Source: Kribbella sindirgiensis (GTDB taxonomy: Bacteria; Actinomycetota; Actinomycetes; Propionibacteriales; Kribbellaceae). From it: a DNA stretch of 64,000 nucleotides. Both the position numbers and the translations under genes were made by a program. How positions within the stretch are numbered: position 1 is the stretch's first letter; each line of letters begins with the position of its first letter. Below are positions 1 to 8,936 of the stretch, one piece after another. The stretch is from positions 1 through 64,000 of the forward strand of contig NZ_SJKA01000021.1 in assembly GCF_004331435.1 (NCBI RefSeq). Direction: 5' to 3'. Below the pieces are notes generated by a model. The model did no database searches, was not told the origin of the DNA, and was given only the letters and a program-made list of their open reading frames with translations.

Positions 1-205
1 ACTCAACAAGTCCAGCACCACCCGCCGCCGCGCCTGCGACAACCTCTCCGCCACAACACCCTCCAAACTCAGGCGTTGCGACAATCCCCTGAAGCTGCCT
101 ACACGGAGTGACCATTTCTATCCCCACCACGACCGTTCACCGCACACCTGCACCCCGCCGGGGGCAGGTGACAGGGTCTGGGCGGCGTACAGGTGGGAGG
201 GTGGG

Positions 206-1075
206 GTGATGATCTATCGGTTCTCGGTTGGGCGGTTGGAGTGTGTGGTGGTGAGCGACGGTCAGCCGGGGCCGCCGTTCGAGCCGCCGTTGGAGGAGTT
301 CTTCACACCTGAGTCCGGCGTACCTGACGACGTACTGCGGGATGCGAGTCACGGCCGCTCGACGCTGACTTGCGGATACAACTGCCTGTTCGTGAGCACC
401 CCGGACGGGACGGCGGTGATCGACACGGGGTTGGGGGCGAGTTTCCTCGGGTACGGCGAGTACATCGAGCCGCTCGTCGGGCAACTGGACGGCGGCATGG
501 CCTCCGCCGGACTGTCGCGGGCCGACCTGGCCGCGGTCGTGTTCACGCATCTCCACCAGGATCATTCGCGCGGCGCGATCTGGTCGGGTGAGCTGACCTT
601 CCCCGCGGCGACCGCGTTCGCGCACGCGTCGGAGGTCGCGTTCTGGTCCGGCTCCGTCGACCTCCCATCGGCGCAGCCACACCTCGAGGCCGCTCGGGAA
701 ACCATCCGGCTGTTCGGTGACAAGCTACGGCCGTTCGAGTACGACGCCGAGATCCTGCCCGGCGTCCACGCCCTCTCCGCGCCCGGCCACACCCCTGGGC
801 ACTCCGCCATCCTCCTGCAGTCCCAGGGCGAACGCCTGCTCTGCGTCGGCGACACGTTCTATGACCCGCTCCAACTCACCAACCCGGCCTGGGCCACCCC
901 ATGGGATCTGGACGCGCCCGCCTCGATCAGCACCCGCCGCCAACTGCTGTCCCGCGCCGCCGACGAACAACTCCTGATCCACGCCTACCACCTCCCGTTC
1001 CCCGGCCTCGGCCACGTCCAACGCAACGGCTCCGCCTACACCTGGCACCCCGTCGACGTACCTGACAACGGGTAG
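206..1075 (+). CDS. MBL-fold metallo-hydrolase
   Basis: 289 aa. The metal-binding signature THLHQDH near residues 114-120 is the HxHxDH motif of metallo-beta-lactamase-fold hydrolases. Further family landmarks are the VIDTGLG strand before it, the APGHTPGHS motif near residue 195 and a VGDTFYD metal ligand near residue 215. No signal peptide is visible, so a cytoplasmic hydrolase (lactone, thioester or similar) is likely; the substrate cannot be read from the sequence. The start ATG-ATG (206/209) follows a purine-rich GGGAGGGTGGGG stretch that works as ribosome binding site for either codon. The gene stands alone; upstream sequence holds no clear gene. Confidence 0.85.
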   Translation: MMIYRFSVGRLECVVVSDGQPGPPFEPPLEEFFTPESGVPDDVLRDASHGRSTLTCGYNCLFVSTPDGTAVIDTGLGASFLGYGEYIEPLVGQLDGGMASAGLSRADLAAVVFTHLHQDHSRGAIWSGELTFPAATAFAHASEVAFWSGSVDLPSAQPHLEAARETIRLFGDKLRPFEYDAEILPGVHALSAPGHTPGHSAILLQSQGERLLCVGDTFYDPLQLTNPAWATPWDLDAPASISTRRQLLSRAADEQLLIHAYHLPFPGLGHVQRNGSAYTWHPVDVPDNG

Positions 1076-1638
1076 CCCTCCCGCGCCCCCAACCACCTGA
1101 CACCCACGCCGACGCCCGCGTCCCACACCTGGCACGCGCACCACCACACCTCGCACCACCACACCTCGCTCCCAGCACTTCGGCGGCGGCTCCGGCGCGC
1201 CATACCGACAGGTTGCCGAGGGCGGGAGACAGGTACTGGGCGCCGCGGACAAGAAATACCAGGTCCTGGCCCACGACAATCTGTCTCATGCCCCCGCAAC
1301 TCACCCACACCTACGGCAGGGCAGCTGGATGATCCCCCAGAGTTGATGGGGCGGTCGGTCACGGTGGAGCCGAGCAGCGAGAGCCGAACGCCCCGCGCCC
1401 CGTCCGCCTGGCGCCGCTGTGTTCGCTCTCCTGGTGTGCCACTACCCGTTGGTCGGTACATGCTGCCGGCAACCAGACCCGCACCCGCCGCGCAAGCCTC
1501 GCCGGGGATGTCGGCCCGATGGGTGGGTACGGGCGAAACAACCGCTAGTGGAGGCAGGTGCGGAGGGAGGTGATCAGGCGGGTGGCGCGGGGATCGCCGC
1601 GGCCGAGCATTCGGTTGGCGGCCGGGGCGACGATCGAA
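1076..1638. other. gene-free stretch with a short tandem repeat
   Basis: About 560 bases between two convergent genes. Open frames here have no recognisable protein character. The only structure seen is a tandem duplication of GCACCACCACACCTC around 1138-1168. No promoter or terminator stands out. Confidence 0.5.
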
Positions 1639-4600
1639 TTACGGGAGGACCCATTTCTGGTTGAGGGCGCTGTTGCAGGTGTTGAGGATCAGCTTGGTGC
1701 CGTTGGCGGACGAGCCACCGGTCGCGTCGAGGCAGAGGTTCGCCGCGGCGTTGACGAAGGCGCCGTTCGGTTGGGGGATCCAACGTTGACCAGGTGAGTT
1801 GTCGCAGGTCCACAACACCGCGGGCGTGTTGAGAGCGGTGGCGCGCGCGGACAAGCACTTGCCCATCGTGCGGATGGTGCCGTCGACCGTCGACGGTGTC
1901 CACTGCTGGTTGACGGAGCCCTTGCAGGTGTAGAGCGTCGTCGGCGTACCGTCCGCGGTCAACGCCTGGTAGACGTCGATGCACTTGCCGCCGATCCCGG
2001 TCGCGGGCCCGGTGTCCTGGAACACCCCGAACTCCCAGAACGAGTAGTAGCTCCCGGCAACAGCCCGCTTCGTCATGACGAGCCGGACGTACCGCGCGTA
2101 GTTCGCCGTGAACTTGATGTTGTCCGTCCCGCCGTCGCCGCCCACGCTCGACGCCACCGTCTTCCAGGTGCGCCCGCTCCCCGAAACCTGGATCTGGAAC
2201 GACTTCGCGTACGCCGTGGACAGCCAGTTCGTCATCACCCGGTTGACGACCTGCACCGACCCGAGGTCGACCTGGAACCACTGCGGATCCGACCGCGCGC
2301 TCGACCACGCCGTACTCATCGAACCGTCCACGGCCTTCGACGCCTCACGCCCGGCCAGATAGACGCTCGAGGCAACAGCCGGCCGGCCTCGGGCGAGGTT
2401 ACGTTTCAGGCCGAAGGCGGCCGTGTACGTCTTCGGCGTCGCCGGTGCGACGAGGTTGTGGTCACGTGGCCCGCCGTCGGACCACAGGCCGAACCGGTAC
2501 AGCAGGTTCGCCGCGTTCGGCGTCGGATCCGTCGCCACCGAGACGCTCGAACCGATGATCGTTGTCACGCCGAGCGGACTCGTCCCGCTCTTGTCGGAGA
2601 CCGTCACCGGCAAACCGGCCGGCGTCGTCGCGTACGTCGTCTTCACCGTCTTCGGGTCCAGCCGCACGCTCTTCGAATCGGTCAGCCCCTGCGCGTCCCG
2701 CGCCGTCAGCTTCAGCTCCAGGTACGACGGATACTCGTGATCCGGCGCCGTGAACGAGCCGCTCGCCGCCCCGGTCAGCGAGGTGATCGTATGCGTGTGG
2801 CAATCGCTCGGGCAGTGGTGCATGATCAGCGACCACGTCAACGCGGACGGCGGCAATGTACCTTGCTCGGGATCCGTCGCTGACCCGGAGAAGTTGATGG
2901 CATCGCCAACCTTCCAGGTCAGCGCCGGACCAGGTGCCGTGATCGTCGCGGTCGGCGCCGTGTTCGCGACATTGATCTGTGTGGTCGTCGTACTGCTCGT
3001 CTTCCCGTCGGACACCCGCAATCGCGCGGTGACGGTCCCGGTGGTGGTGTACGTGTGCTGCGCAGTCGCGGCCGTCGAGTCGTCGTACACGCCGTCACCG
3101 TCGAGATCCCACGCGTACGTGAGCGGATCACCGTCGGCGTCGTTGGACGCGGTCCCGTCGAACGTCACCGTCAACGGCGTCGGTCCGCTGGACGGGTCGG
3201 CCTGGATGACGGCGGTCGGCGGGTTGTTCGTGCCGTTGTAGACGTAGCGCAGGATCCGGCCGCCGTCGTAGTCGACCGTGAAGAGGTCGCCACCAGGACC
3301 CGACTGCAGGCGAGTCGCGCCGTATCCGGAGGCGAAGAGCTGGATGTTCGCGGGATCCGGGAGCCCGTTGCTGCCCTTCATCATCGCCCACACGCACTTG
3401 CGGCTGTAGTCGCTGAAGAACAACGCCCCGTCGTACGCCGCCGGGTAGTTGCCGCCCTTGTAGAACGAGAGGCCGGAGATCGACGAGCTGCCGCTGGTGC
3501 AGGTGTTGGCGATCTTGTCCGCGTGCCGGTAGGCGTAGTACGGCGCCGCGACCGCGGACGAGCCCGCGGCGTACAGGTTCTCGCAGATGTTCAGGTTCGC
3601 GCCGTCGTACCCGGGCTGGCGGGCGGCGCCCTCGTAGCACGGCCAGCCGAAGTTGGTGACGCCCGCGGTCGGTACGACGACGCGGTCGATCTCCTCCCAC
3701 GTCGAGTAACCGACGTCGCCGATCCACAGCTCGTTCGTCCCCGGCCGGAAGGTGAACCGCATCGGGTTCCGCAGGCCGTCGGCGACGATCCGGCGGGCGT
3801 TCAGGTCGGCGCTGCTGATCAAGGGGTTGTTCGGCGCGGCCTGTCCGGTCTCGGGATCGATGCGGATGATCGAGCCGTCCAGCGTGGCCGGATCGCCCGC
3901 GGTCCGCAGGTCCTGGGCACGCAGCGCGCCGCCTTCGGCAGTGGGCGGGGTCAGTGTCGCGCCGACCGGCGCCTGACCGTCGGCACACGGATTGTCAGGC
4001 GTCGTATCGGATGCGGTGTAGCCGTCCTGCCCGTAGTCGACGTAGTTGAAGCTCGCGCCGTCGCCACCGCCGGCGTACAGGTACCCGTCCGGGCCGAATT
4101 CGATCGAGCCGATCGAGTGGCTCGGGTACTGCTGGCACCAGTCCTCGACGAGCACCTGCTCCGCGCCGTTCGCGTTCAGCACCGAGACCCGGGCGCTGAC
4201 CTGGCAGCCGTCAGCGGTCGGGCCGGGCGGCGACGGGCACGGGTCGGCGTCGGTGTCCGGCGTACCCCACTTCGGCGTCGGCCCGCCGATCAGGCCGTCG
4301 TGCGTGTACAGGACGTAGATCCGTGGATCCGTCGGGAAGTCCGGATGCAGCGCCAGGCCGAGAAGTCCGCGGTCCCAGTAGTTGTGCACCTCGGTCCGCA
4401 GGTCGGCGTACACACTCGGTGTCGGATCGTCGAGCGAGTCGAAGACCTTGATCAGGCCGCTCTTCTCGGCGACGAACACCCGGCCGTCCGGCGAGAACGC
4501 GACGTTCGTCGGACTGTTCAATCCGGTGAACACCACCTGTTCACCGAAACCGGTGGGCGTGACAGCAGCGCGTGCCGGCGTGATCGCGACCAGCGGCAGC

Positions 4601-4659
4601 AGCAGTACGACGCACAACGTGGACAGCGCGCAGCGCAGCCACCGGGCAGGAATCCTCAC
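1639..4659 (-). CDS. secreted glucose/sorbosone-dehydrogenase-like protein with PKD, F5/8 type C and ricin domains
   Basis: 1006 aa from a GTG at 4659, chosen because GGGGGG lies 5 bases upstream and a signal peptide (RIPARWLRCALSTLCVVLLLPLVAI..ARA) follows at once. Domains in order: signal peptide 1-32; a GSDH-type beta-propeller about 35-480 (GFGEQVVFTGLNSPTNVAF, RGLLGLALHPDF, RNPMRF, IGDVGYSTWEEI, NFGWPCYEG); a PKD domain about 490-575 (YAWDLDGDG); a second Ig-like segment about 580-690; an F5/8 type C (discoidin) domain about 730-870; a C-terminal ricin-type beta-trefoil about 875-1006 with repeated QxW motifs. By family this is an extracellular PQQ-type or PQQ-like sugar oxidoreductase that binds polysaccharide through its tail. 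The gene is monocistronic. Confidence 0.88.
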   Translation of the reverse strand: MRIPARWLRCALSTLCVVLLLPLVAITPARAAVTPTGFGEQVVFTGLNSPTNVAFSPDGRVFVAEKSGLIKVFDSLDDPTPSVYADLRTEVHNYWDRGLLGLALHPDFPTDPRIYVLYTHDGLIGGPTPKWGTPDTDADPCPSPPGPTADGCQVSARVSVLNANGAEQVLVEDWCQQYPSHSIGSIEFGPDGYLYAGGGDGASFNYVDYGQDGYTASDTTPDNPCADGQAPVGATLTPPTAEGGALRAQDLRTAGDPATLDGSIIRIDPETGQAAPNNPLISSADLNARRIVADGLRNPMRFTFRPGTNELWIGDVGYSTWEEIDRVVVPTAGVTNFGWPCYEGAARQPGYDGANLNICENLYAAGSSAVAAPYYAYRHADKIANTCTSGSSSISGLSFYKGGNYPAAYDGALFFSDYSRKCVWAMMKGSNGLPDPANIQLFASGYGATRLQSGPGGDLFTVDYDGGRILRYVYNGTNNPPTAVIQADPSSGPTPLTVTFDGTASNDADGDPLTYAWDLDGDGVYDDSTAATAQHTYTTTGTVTARLRVSDGKTSSTTTTQINVANTAPTATITAPGPALTWKVGDAINFSGSATDPEQGTLPPSALTWSLIMHHCPSDCHTHTITSLTGAASGSFTAPDHEYPSYLELKLTARDAQGLTDSKSVRLDPKTVKTTYATTPAGLPVTVSDKSGTSPLGVTTIIGSSVSVATDPTPNAANLLYRFGLWSDGGPRDHNLVAPATPKTYTAAFGLKRNLARGRPAVASSVYLAGREASKAVDGSMSTAWSSARSDPQWFQVDLGSVQVVNRVMTNWLSTAYAKSFQIQVSGSGRTWKTVASSVGGDGGTDNIKFTANYARYVRLVMTKRAVAGSYYSFWEFGVFQDTGPATGIGGKCIDVYQALTADGTPTTLYTCKGSVNQQWTPSTVDGTIRTMGKCLSARATALNTPAVLWTCDNSPGQRWIPQPNGAFVNAAANLCLDATGGSSANGTKLILNTCNSALNQKWVLP

Positions 4660-4831
4660 AAAAGCCCCCCAGGCCAGAAATCCGGTACCCGTCCCCTCAC
4701 AACCCCCTGCGGGCACTCGGACCGCGTCAGGATGACCTCCACCGGTGACGCGGCGCAAGACCCGGCCAGCATTCGTTTCAAACAATCCACCGCGCGGTCA
4801 CTCCACCGATCGGACCGGGCACACTGGGCTG

Positions 4832-5731
4832 ATGATCCGCACTGTCCGGGAGTTGCCGACGGGGCCCGGTGTCTATCGTTTCCGGGACGAGGCCGGGAAG
4901 GTGCTGTACATCGGGCGGGCGCGCAATCTGCGCCGTCGCGTGCAGTCGTACTGGGTGAACCTCGGCGACCGTCCGCATCTGCGGCGGATGGTACGGCGGA
5001 TCGCCCGCGTGGAAGGTGTCTGGTGCGACTCCGACCACGAAGCGGCATGGCTCGAACGCAATCTGCTCGAACAGTCCAAGCCGCGCTGGAACCGGATGGA
5101 GGGCGGCGCGGAGGTCGTCGGGTACATCCGGCTCGCCGACGGATCCAAGCCCGGCTTGCGTTTCGAGCACACGGTCAGCGGCGGCGGGCCGTACTTCGGG
5201 CCCTACCTCGGCGGGTTGCGGATCCGGCAGGCGATCTCGGGGCTGCATCGCGTGCTGCCGCTGCAGTACACGGTCGCGGGGGACGGGTCGGCGGAGGAGT
5301 TCGGACGGTTGTTCGGCATCGGGCCGGCGGATCGGGAGGCGTTGGCGCAGACGGCGATCGCTGTGCTTTCTCGTGACCCGGCCGCGGTGGCGGCGTTGCG
5401 CGATGCCTTGGTCCTGCGGCGAGATCGGGCCGCGGGGGAGCTGCGGTACGAGTTCGCGGCCAAGGTGCAGGGGGAGATCGAGGCGCTCGAGTGGATCTGT
5501 TCCGAGCAGAAGGTGAGTTGGCTCGAGCCGCGGGACGCGGACGTGTACGGGTGGGCGGACGGCGTACTCGTGCGGTTCGAGGTGCGAGGCGGTCGGATGT
5601 CCACGTGGACGCAGCGCGCGGTGGGCGAGGCGACGGCGCGGTCGCGGGTGGCCGCGACGCCTGAGCTGTGGCGACCGTTCGCCCGGCGCAACGCCGAACT
5701 GGCCGCGCGTCTGCTCAAGGTGACTTCCTGA
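4832..5731 (+). CDS. UvrC/Cho-like GIY-YIG endonuclease
   Basis: 299 aa from ATG 4832; the longer in-frame upstream ATG has no conserved extension, because homology begins at RELPTGPGVYRF. Residues about 5-85 form a GIY-YIG nuclease domain (GPGVYRF, VLYIGRARNLRRRV, E in AAWLERNLL). A UVR-like helical hairpin lies near residues 200-235 (ELRYEFAAKVQGEIEALEW). The C-terminal RNase H and HhH domains of true UvrC are missing, so this resembles Cho or other short UvrC-like nucleases that make the 3' incision in nucleotide excision repair. The role is inferred from the family. It is divergent from the secreted dehydrogenase gene. Confidence 0.8.
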   Translation: MIRTVRELPTGPGVYRFRDEAGKVLYIGRARNLRRRVQSYWVNLGDRPHLRRMVRRIARVEGVWCDSDHEAAWLERNLLEQSKPRWNRMEGGAEVVGYIRLADGSKPGLRFEHTVSGGGPYFGPYLGGLRIRQAISGLHRVLPLQYTVAGDGSAEEFGRLFGIGPADREALAQTAIAVLSRDPAAVAALRDALVLRRDRAAGELRYEFAAKVQGEIEALEWICSEQKVSWLEPRDADVYGWADGVLVRFEVRGGRMSTWTQRAVGEATARSRVAATPELWRPFARRNAELAARLLKVTS

Positions 5732-5750
5732 CTACCTAGCATGTTCTTTC

Positions 5751-6373
5751 ATGACACAGCCGCCGAACCAGCCTTATCCGGGGCCGCCGCCGTATGCGCC
5801 GGGTCCGCCGAAGCGGTCGCGGGGCCGGTGCTCATCGTCGGCGGTCTCGTGCTGCTGCTCGTCGTACTGATCGTCACCGGTCTCGTCCTGATCATGAATC
5901 GCGGTGACGGCAAACCGGCTGCTGTGTCCGAGTCGACCCCACCGGCCCGAACCAAACCGTCCGATCCCAAGGCCGTCGAGTTCCGCCGCGTACTCACCTC
6001 GAAGCCCGGCCGCTGCGCGACCCCGTCGCCGGCCGGTACGGCGTGTGACGACCAGGGCAACCTCTACACGCTGGGCAAGGTCGAGCTCGACGGCAGCAAC
6101 GTGTCCGAGGTGAAGGCCGGATACGACCCGGCCCGGGGCACCTCCTGGTACGTGAACCTCACCCTCGACGCCCAGGGCGCCAAGCTCTTCGGCCAGCTGA
6201 CGGGCAGCATCGCCAAGCAGCAGCCCCCGGCGAATCAGTTGGCGATCGTCATCCACGGCGAGGTGGCCGCCGCCCCGGCCGTTCAGTCCGAGATCACCGG
6301 CGGCCAGGTCCAGATCTCCGGCGGCTACACCCGCGCCACCGCCGAAGCCCTCGCCAAGAAGATCACCGGCTGA
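5751..6373 (+). pseudogene. SecD P1-head-domain membrane protein, split by an apparent 1-base frameshift
   Basis: The natural N terminus starts at ATG 5751 (MTQPPNQPYPGPPPYAPGPP KRSRG, a proline-rich cytoplasmic tail typical of actinobacterial membrane proteins) but runs into a stop at about 5868. The membrane segment (PVLIVGGLVLLLVVLIVTGL) and the C-terminal domain are in another frame, joined near 5818-5826 at CGGGGCCGG. One missing base (RGC restored to RGP) gives a single 207-aa protein. The C-terminal 110 residues (LYTLGKVELDGSNV, YVNLTLDAQGAKLF, AAPAVQSEITGGQVQISG) match the SecD/SecDF P1 head subdomain. An ATG at 5741 opens the second frame, but its N terminus looks unnatural. Assembly error, real mutation or -1 frameshifting are all possible. 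Confidence 0.7.
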
Positions 6374-6383
6374 CTTGTTCGGA

Positions 6384-7124
6384 TCAGCGGTTGGTGACCT
6401 CGAAGGCGACCACCGCGGCGGCGACCGCGACGTTCAGGGACTCGACGCCTGAGTGCAGGGGGATCTGCAGGTCGGAGTCGGTGGCGACCGTAATGCCGTT
6501 GGTCTCGCCGCCGAGTACGTAGACGGCGCGGGGGGCGAGCTCGGTCTTGAACAGCGAGTCCTGCGATCGGGCGGACAGCCCGTACACGTGGTACCCGGCG
6601 GTCCGCAGTACGTCGACTGCCGCCTTCGCCGTCGACGTGTTCACGATCGGCGCCTGGAACGCGACGCCGGCCGACGCCTTGATGACGAGCGGCCCGACGT
6701 GCGGCGTACCGGCCCGGGGGAGGATCACGCCGTCGAACCCGGCGCCGGTCGCGGTCCGCAGAATCATTCCGACGTTTCCCGGATTGGTCACGCCGTCGAG
6801 CAGGAAAACGTTGGTCGGCCGTTTTCCGCGAGCCCGCACGAACTCCTCCAGCGGGGTCATCCGGGGCGCGTCCACGTCCGCGACGACGCCCTGGTCGTGC
6901 TTACCGTTTCCGGCCAGCCACTTCACCCGGCTGGCGGTCGCCCGCTCGACCGGCGTCCCGTACCGCTCGGCCGCCCGCAGGATCTCCTGCATCGAGTGAC
7001 CGGTCGCGTTGTCGGCGAGCACGACCTTCGCCACCGACAGGCTCGGGTCGTGCAGCGCCTCCAGTACGGGTTTGCGCCCGTAGACGGTGATCCACTTGTC
7101 ACGAGGCGATTTCTTCGAATCCAC
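6384..7124 (-). CDS. SpoU/TrmH-family RNA 2'-O-methyltransferase
   Basis: 246 aa. Residues about 12-85 form the L30e-like substrate-binding domain (VYGRKPVLEAL); about 105-246 form the SPOUT knotted methyltransferase with motif 1 NVFLLDGVTNPGNVGMILRT, motif 2 VYVLGGETNGI and motif 3 IPLHSGVESLNVAVAAAVVAFE. The asparagine and arginine of motif 1 and the serine-leucine-asparagine of motif 3 used for S-adenosylmethionine and RNA are present. By family it methylates a ribose in rRNA (RlmB-like) or tRNA using SAM in the cytoplasm; the exact nucleotide is not readable. Length is normal for the family. Confidence 0.9.
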   Translation of the reverse strand: MDSKKSPRDKWITVYGRKPVLEALHDPSLSVAKVVLADNATGHSMQEILRAAERYGTPVERATASRVKWLAGNGKHDQGVVADVDAPRMTPLEEFVRARGKRPTNVFLLDGVTNPGNVGMILRTATGAGFDGVILPRAGTPHVGPLVIKASAGVAFQAPIVNTSTAKAAVDVLRTAGYHVYGLSARSQDSLFKTELAPRAVYVLGGETNGITVATDSDLQIPLHSGVESLNVAVAAAVVAFEVTNR

Positions 7125-7153
7125 CCGCCTACCGTAGCGCCGGGTTCGTCGGC

Positions 7154-7450
7154 CTACCGTAACGCCGGGTTCGTTGCTTTCCCGTCCAGCCAGAGCATGT
7201 TGCTCGGGTCCGCGTGCGGGCCGGTGCTGCCGACGTGCTTGTCGCTGATCTGCGCGCCGTTCTTGATCACCTGCACCAGCGCCATCCCGTGACCGCGGCC
7301 GAGGTCGTAGTCCGCCTTCAGCCAGTCGAGGATCGTGCCGGCCTTCACGTCGGCCGAGCCATATCCGCGCTGGTGGGCCTCGTCGACCAGTGCCCGCGGG
7401 GTCTTTCCGGTCTTTTCCTCGATCTTGTCCAAGTACGCCTGGAGCGACAT
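7154..7450 (-). CDS. DUF4287 domain protein
   Basis: 98 aa from ATG 7450, preceded by a strong CAGGAGGAAACG ribosome binding site. An upstream ATG at 7513 has no such site and adds an arginine-rich tail unlike the family. The MSLQAYLDKIEEKTGKTP start followed by GTILDWLKADYDLGRGHGMALVQVI is typical of DUF4287, a small cytoplasmic alpha-helical domain of unknown function. It is downstream of and codirectional with the decarboxylase gene at 7520, and upstream of the methyltransferase gene. Confidence 0.85.
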   Translation of the reverse strand: MSLQAYLDKIEEKTGKTPRALVDEAHQRGYGSADVKAGTILDWLKADYDLGRGHGMALVQVIKNGAQISDKHVGSTGPHADPSNMLWLDGKATNPALR

Positions 7451-7519
7451 CGTTTCCTCCTGGGGTGGTTTCCGTACACCCCTGCGTCGGGCGGCTCGTG
7501 CGGAAATCGACACCGACGA

Positions 7520-8890
7520 TCAGGAAACTTTCCGCAACACCGCGAGCACAGTTTCCGCCGCGCGGTCGATGTCGGCCGGTCCGGTGGTCCAGTTGGAGAC
7601 CGAGATGCGCATCGCGGCCCGGCCTTGCCAGGTGGTGCCCGACATCCAGCAGGTGCCCTCCTCCTGGACCTCCGCGACCACGCGCCGGGTGAGCGCGTCG
7701 TCATCCCCGAAGCGGACCAGGACCTGGTTGAGGACCACGTCGTTCAGCACCCGTACGTCGTTGGCCGCCAAGATGCCGGCGAACCGTTGCGCCATCGCGT
7801 GGCAGCGGTCGACGATCTCGGCGATCCCAGTACGGCCGAGCGCCCGAATCGCGGCGTACACCGGAATGCCCCGGGCCCGCCGCGAGAACTCCGGGTTGAA
7901 GTCGAGCGGGTCGCGTTCGCCGTTCTCGTCCTGGATCAGGTACGCGGCGCGGATCGACATCGCGGCGCGATGGGCCTCGGGATGCGCGCACAGGACGAGG
8001 CCCGAGTCGTACGGCACGTTGAGCCACTTGTGCGCGTCGGTCGCCCACGAGTCGGCCAGCTCGATTCCGTCGACCAGCCCGCTCAGCTGCGAGCTGACCG
8101 CCGCCCAGAGGCCGAAGGCGGCGTCGACGTGGACCCAGGCCTGCTGCGCGAGCTCGCAGATCTCGGTCATGGGGTCAATTGCTCCGGTGTTCACGTTGCC
8201 GACCTGGGCACAGACGATCTGCGGCCCGTCGTCGGCCAGTGCCTCGGCGAGGGCGTCCGGGCGCATCCGGCCCTGTTCGTCGACCGCGATCGGCACGATG
8301 CAGCTCGTCCCCAGTCCCAGGAACCGCAGCGCCCGGTCGATCGTGTCGTGCCGCTCCGCCCCGGCCAGCACGCGGATCGGAGGCGCGCCGATCAGGCCGT
8401 CCCGTTCGACATCCCACCCGGCACGCTGCAGTACCTCGTGCCGCGCGGCCGCCAACCCGGTGAAGTTCGCCATCTGCGCACCGGTCACGAAACCCACCGA
8501 CGTACCGCGCGGCAGCCCGAAGAGCTCGACCAGCCAGCCCGCGGTGACGTCCTCGACCACGGCGGCCGCCGGCGATGCGGCGTACAGACCGGCGTTCTGG
8601 TCCCATGCAGTCGTGAGCCAGTCCGCGGCCAGCGACGCCGGCGTGGCGCCGCCGAACACGAACCCGAAGAACCGCCCGCTCCCGCTCGGCAGCAGCCCGT
8701 CCTCGACCCCCTCCGCGAGCCGCACGACTACGTCCCGCGGGTCCGTCGGCCCGCTCGGCAGCGGCCCGCCGAGCCTCTCGTGAAGGTCCTTGGAGCTCGC
8801 CCGCGGCCCGACCCGCCGCTCCGGAAGCCCTTGCAGGTACGCCGTCGCCCGCTCGTACGCCTCGCTGAGCGGCCCCTCCCAATCAACCAT
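7520..8890 (-). CDS. PLP-dependent group II decarboxylase/aminotransferase-like enzyme
   Basis: 456 aa from ATG 8890 (MVDWEGPLSEAYERA); a longer form from 8938 would overlap the divergent MFS gene. The fold-type I PLP signature ATDAHKWLNVPYDSG carries the Schiff-base lysine at residue 288. A TAGTAT-equivalent patch (GFVTGAQMANFTGLAAAR) and the HVDAAFG motif are typical of the glutamate/aromatic-amino-acid decarboxylase group. It probably decarboxylates an amino acid; substrate not assignable. It is divergent from the transporter at 8937 with a 46-base gap, so the two may share regulation. Confidence 0.87.
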   Translation of the reverse strand: MVDWEGPLSEAYERATAYLQGLPERRVGPRASSKDLHERLGGPLPSGPTDPRDVVVRLAEGVEDGLLPSGSGRFFGFVFGGATPASLAADWLTTAWDQNAGLYAASPAAAVVEDVTAGWLVELFGLPRGTSVGFVTGAQMANFTGLAAARHEVLQRAGWDVERDGLIGAPPIRVLAGAERHDTIDRALRFLGLGTSCIVPIAVDEQGRMRPDALAEALADDGPQIVCAQVGNVNTGAIDPMTEICELAQQAWVHVDAAFGLWAAVSSQLSGLVDGIELADSWATDAHKWLNVPYDSGLVLCAHPEAHRAAMSIRAAYLIQDENGERDPLDFNPEFSRRARGIPVYAAIRALGRTGIAEIVDRCHAMAQRFAGILAANDVRVLNDVVLNQVLVRFGDDDALTRRVVAEVQEEGTCWMSGTTWQGRAAMRISVSNWTTGPADIDRAAETVLAVLRKVS

Positions 8891-8936
8891 GCCTCTTTTG
8901 TACGCCTGAGAGGTCGGCTGGCCGTACAGTGCGCCC

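Noticed and set aside
1..205. possible end of a minus-strand gene at the left edge
   Set aside because: The open frame (GLSQRLSLEGVVAERLSQ) is too short to identify and has no supported start.
3055..5376. long plus-strand frame of 773 codons
   Set aside because: Arg/Val/Gly-rich antisense shadow of the secreted dehydrogenase and the nuclease genes; no recognisable domains.
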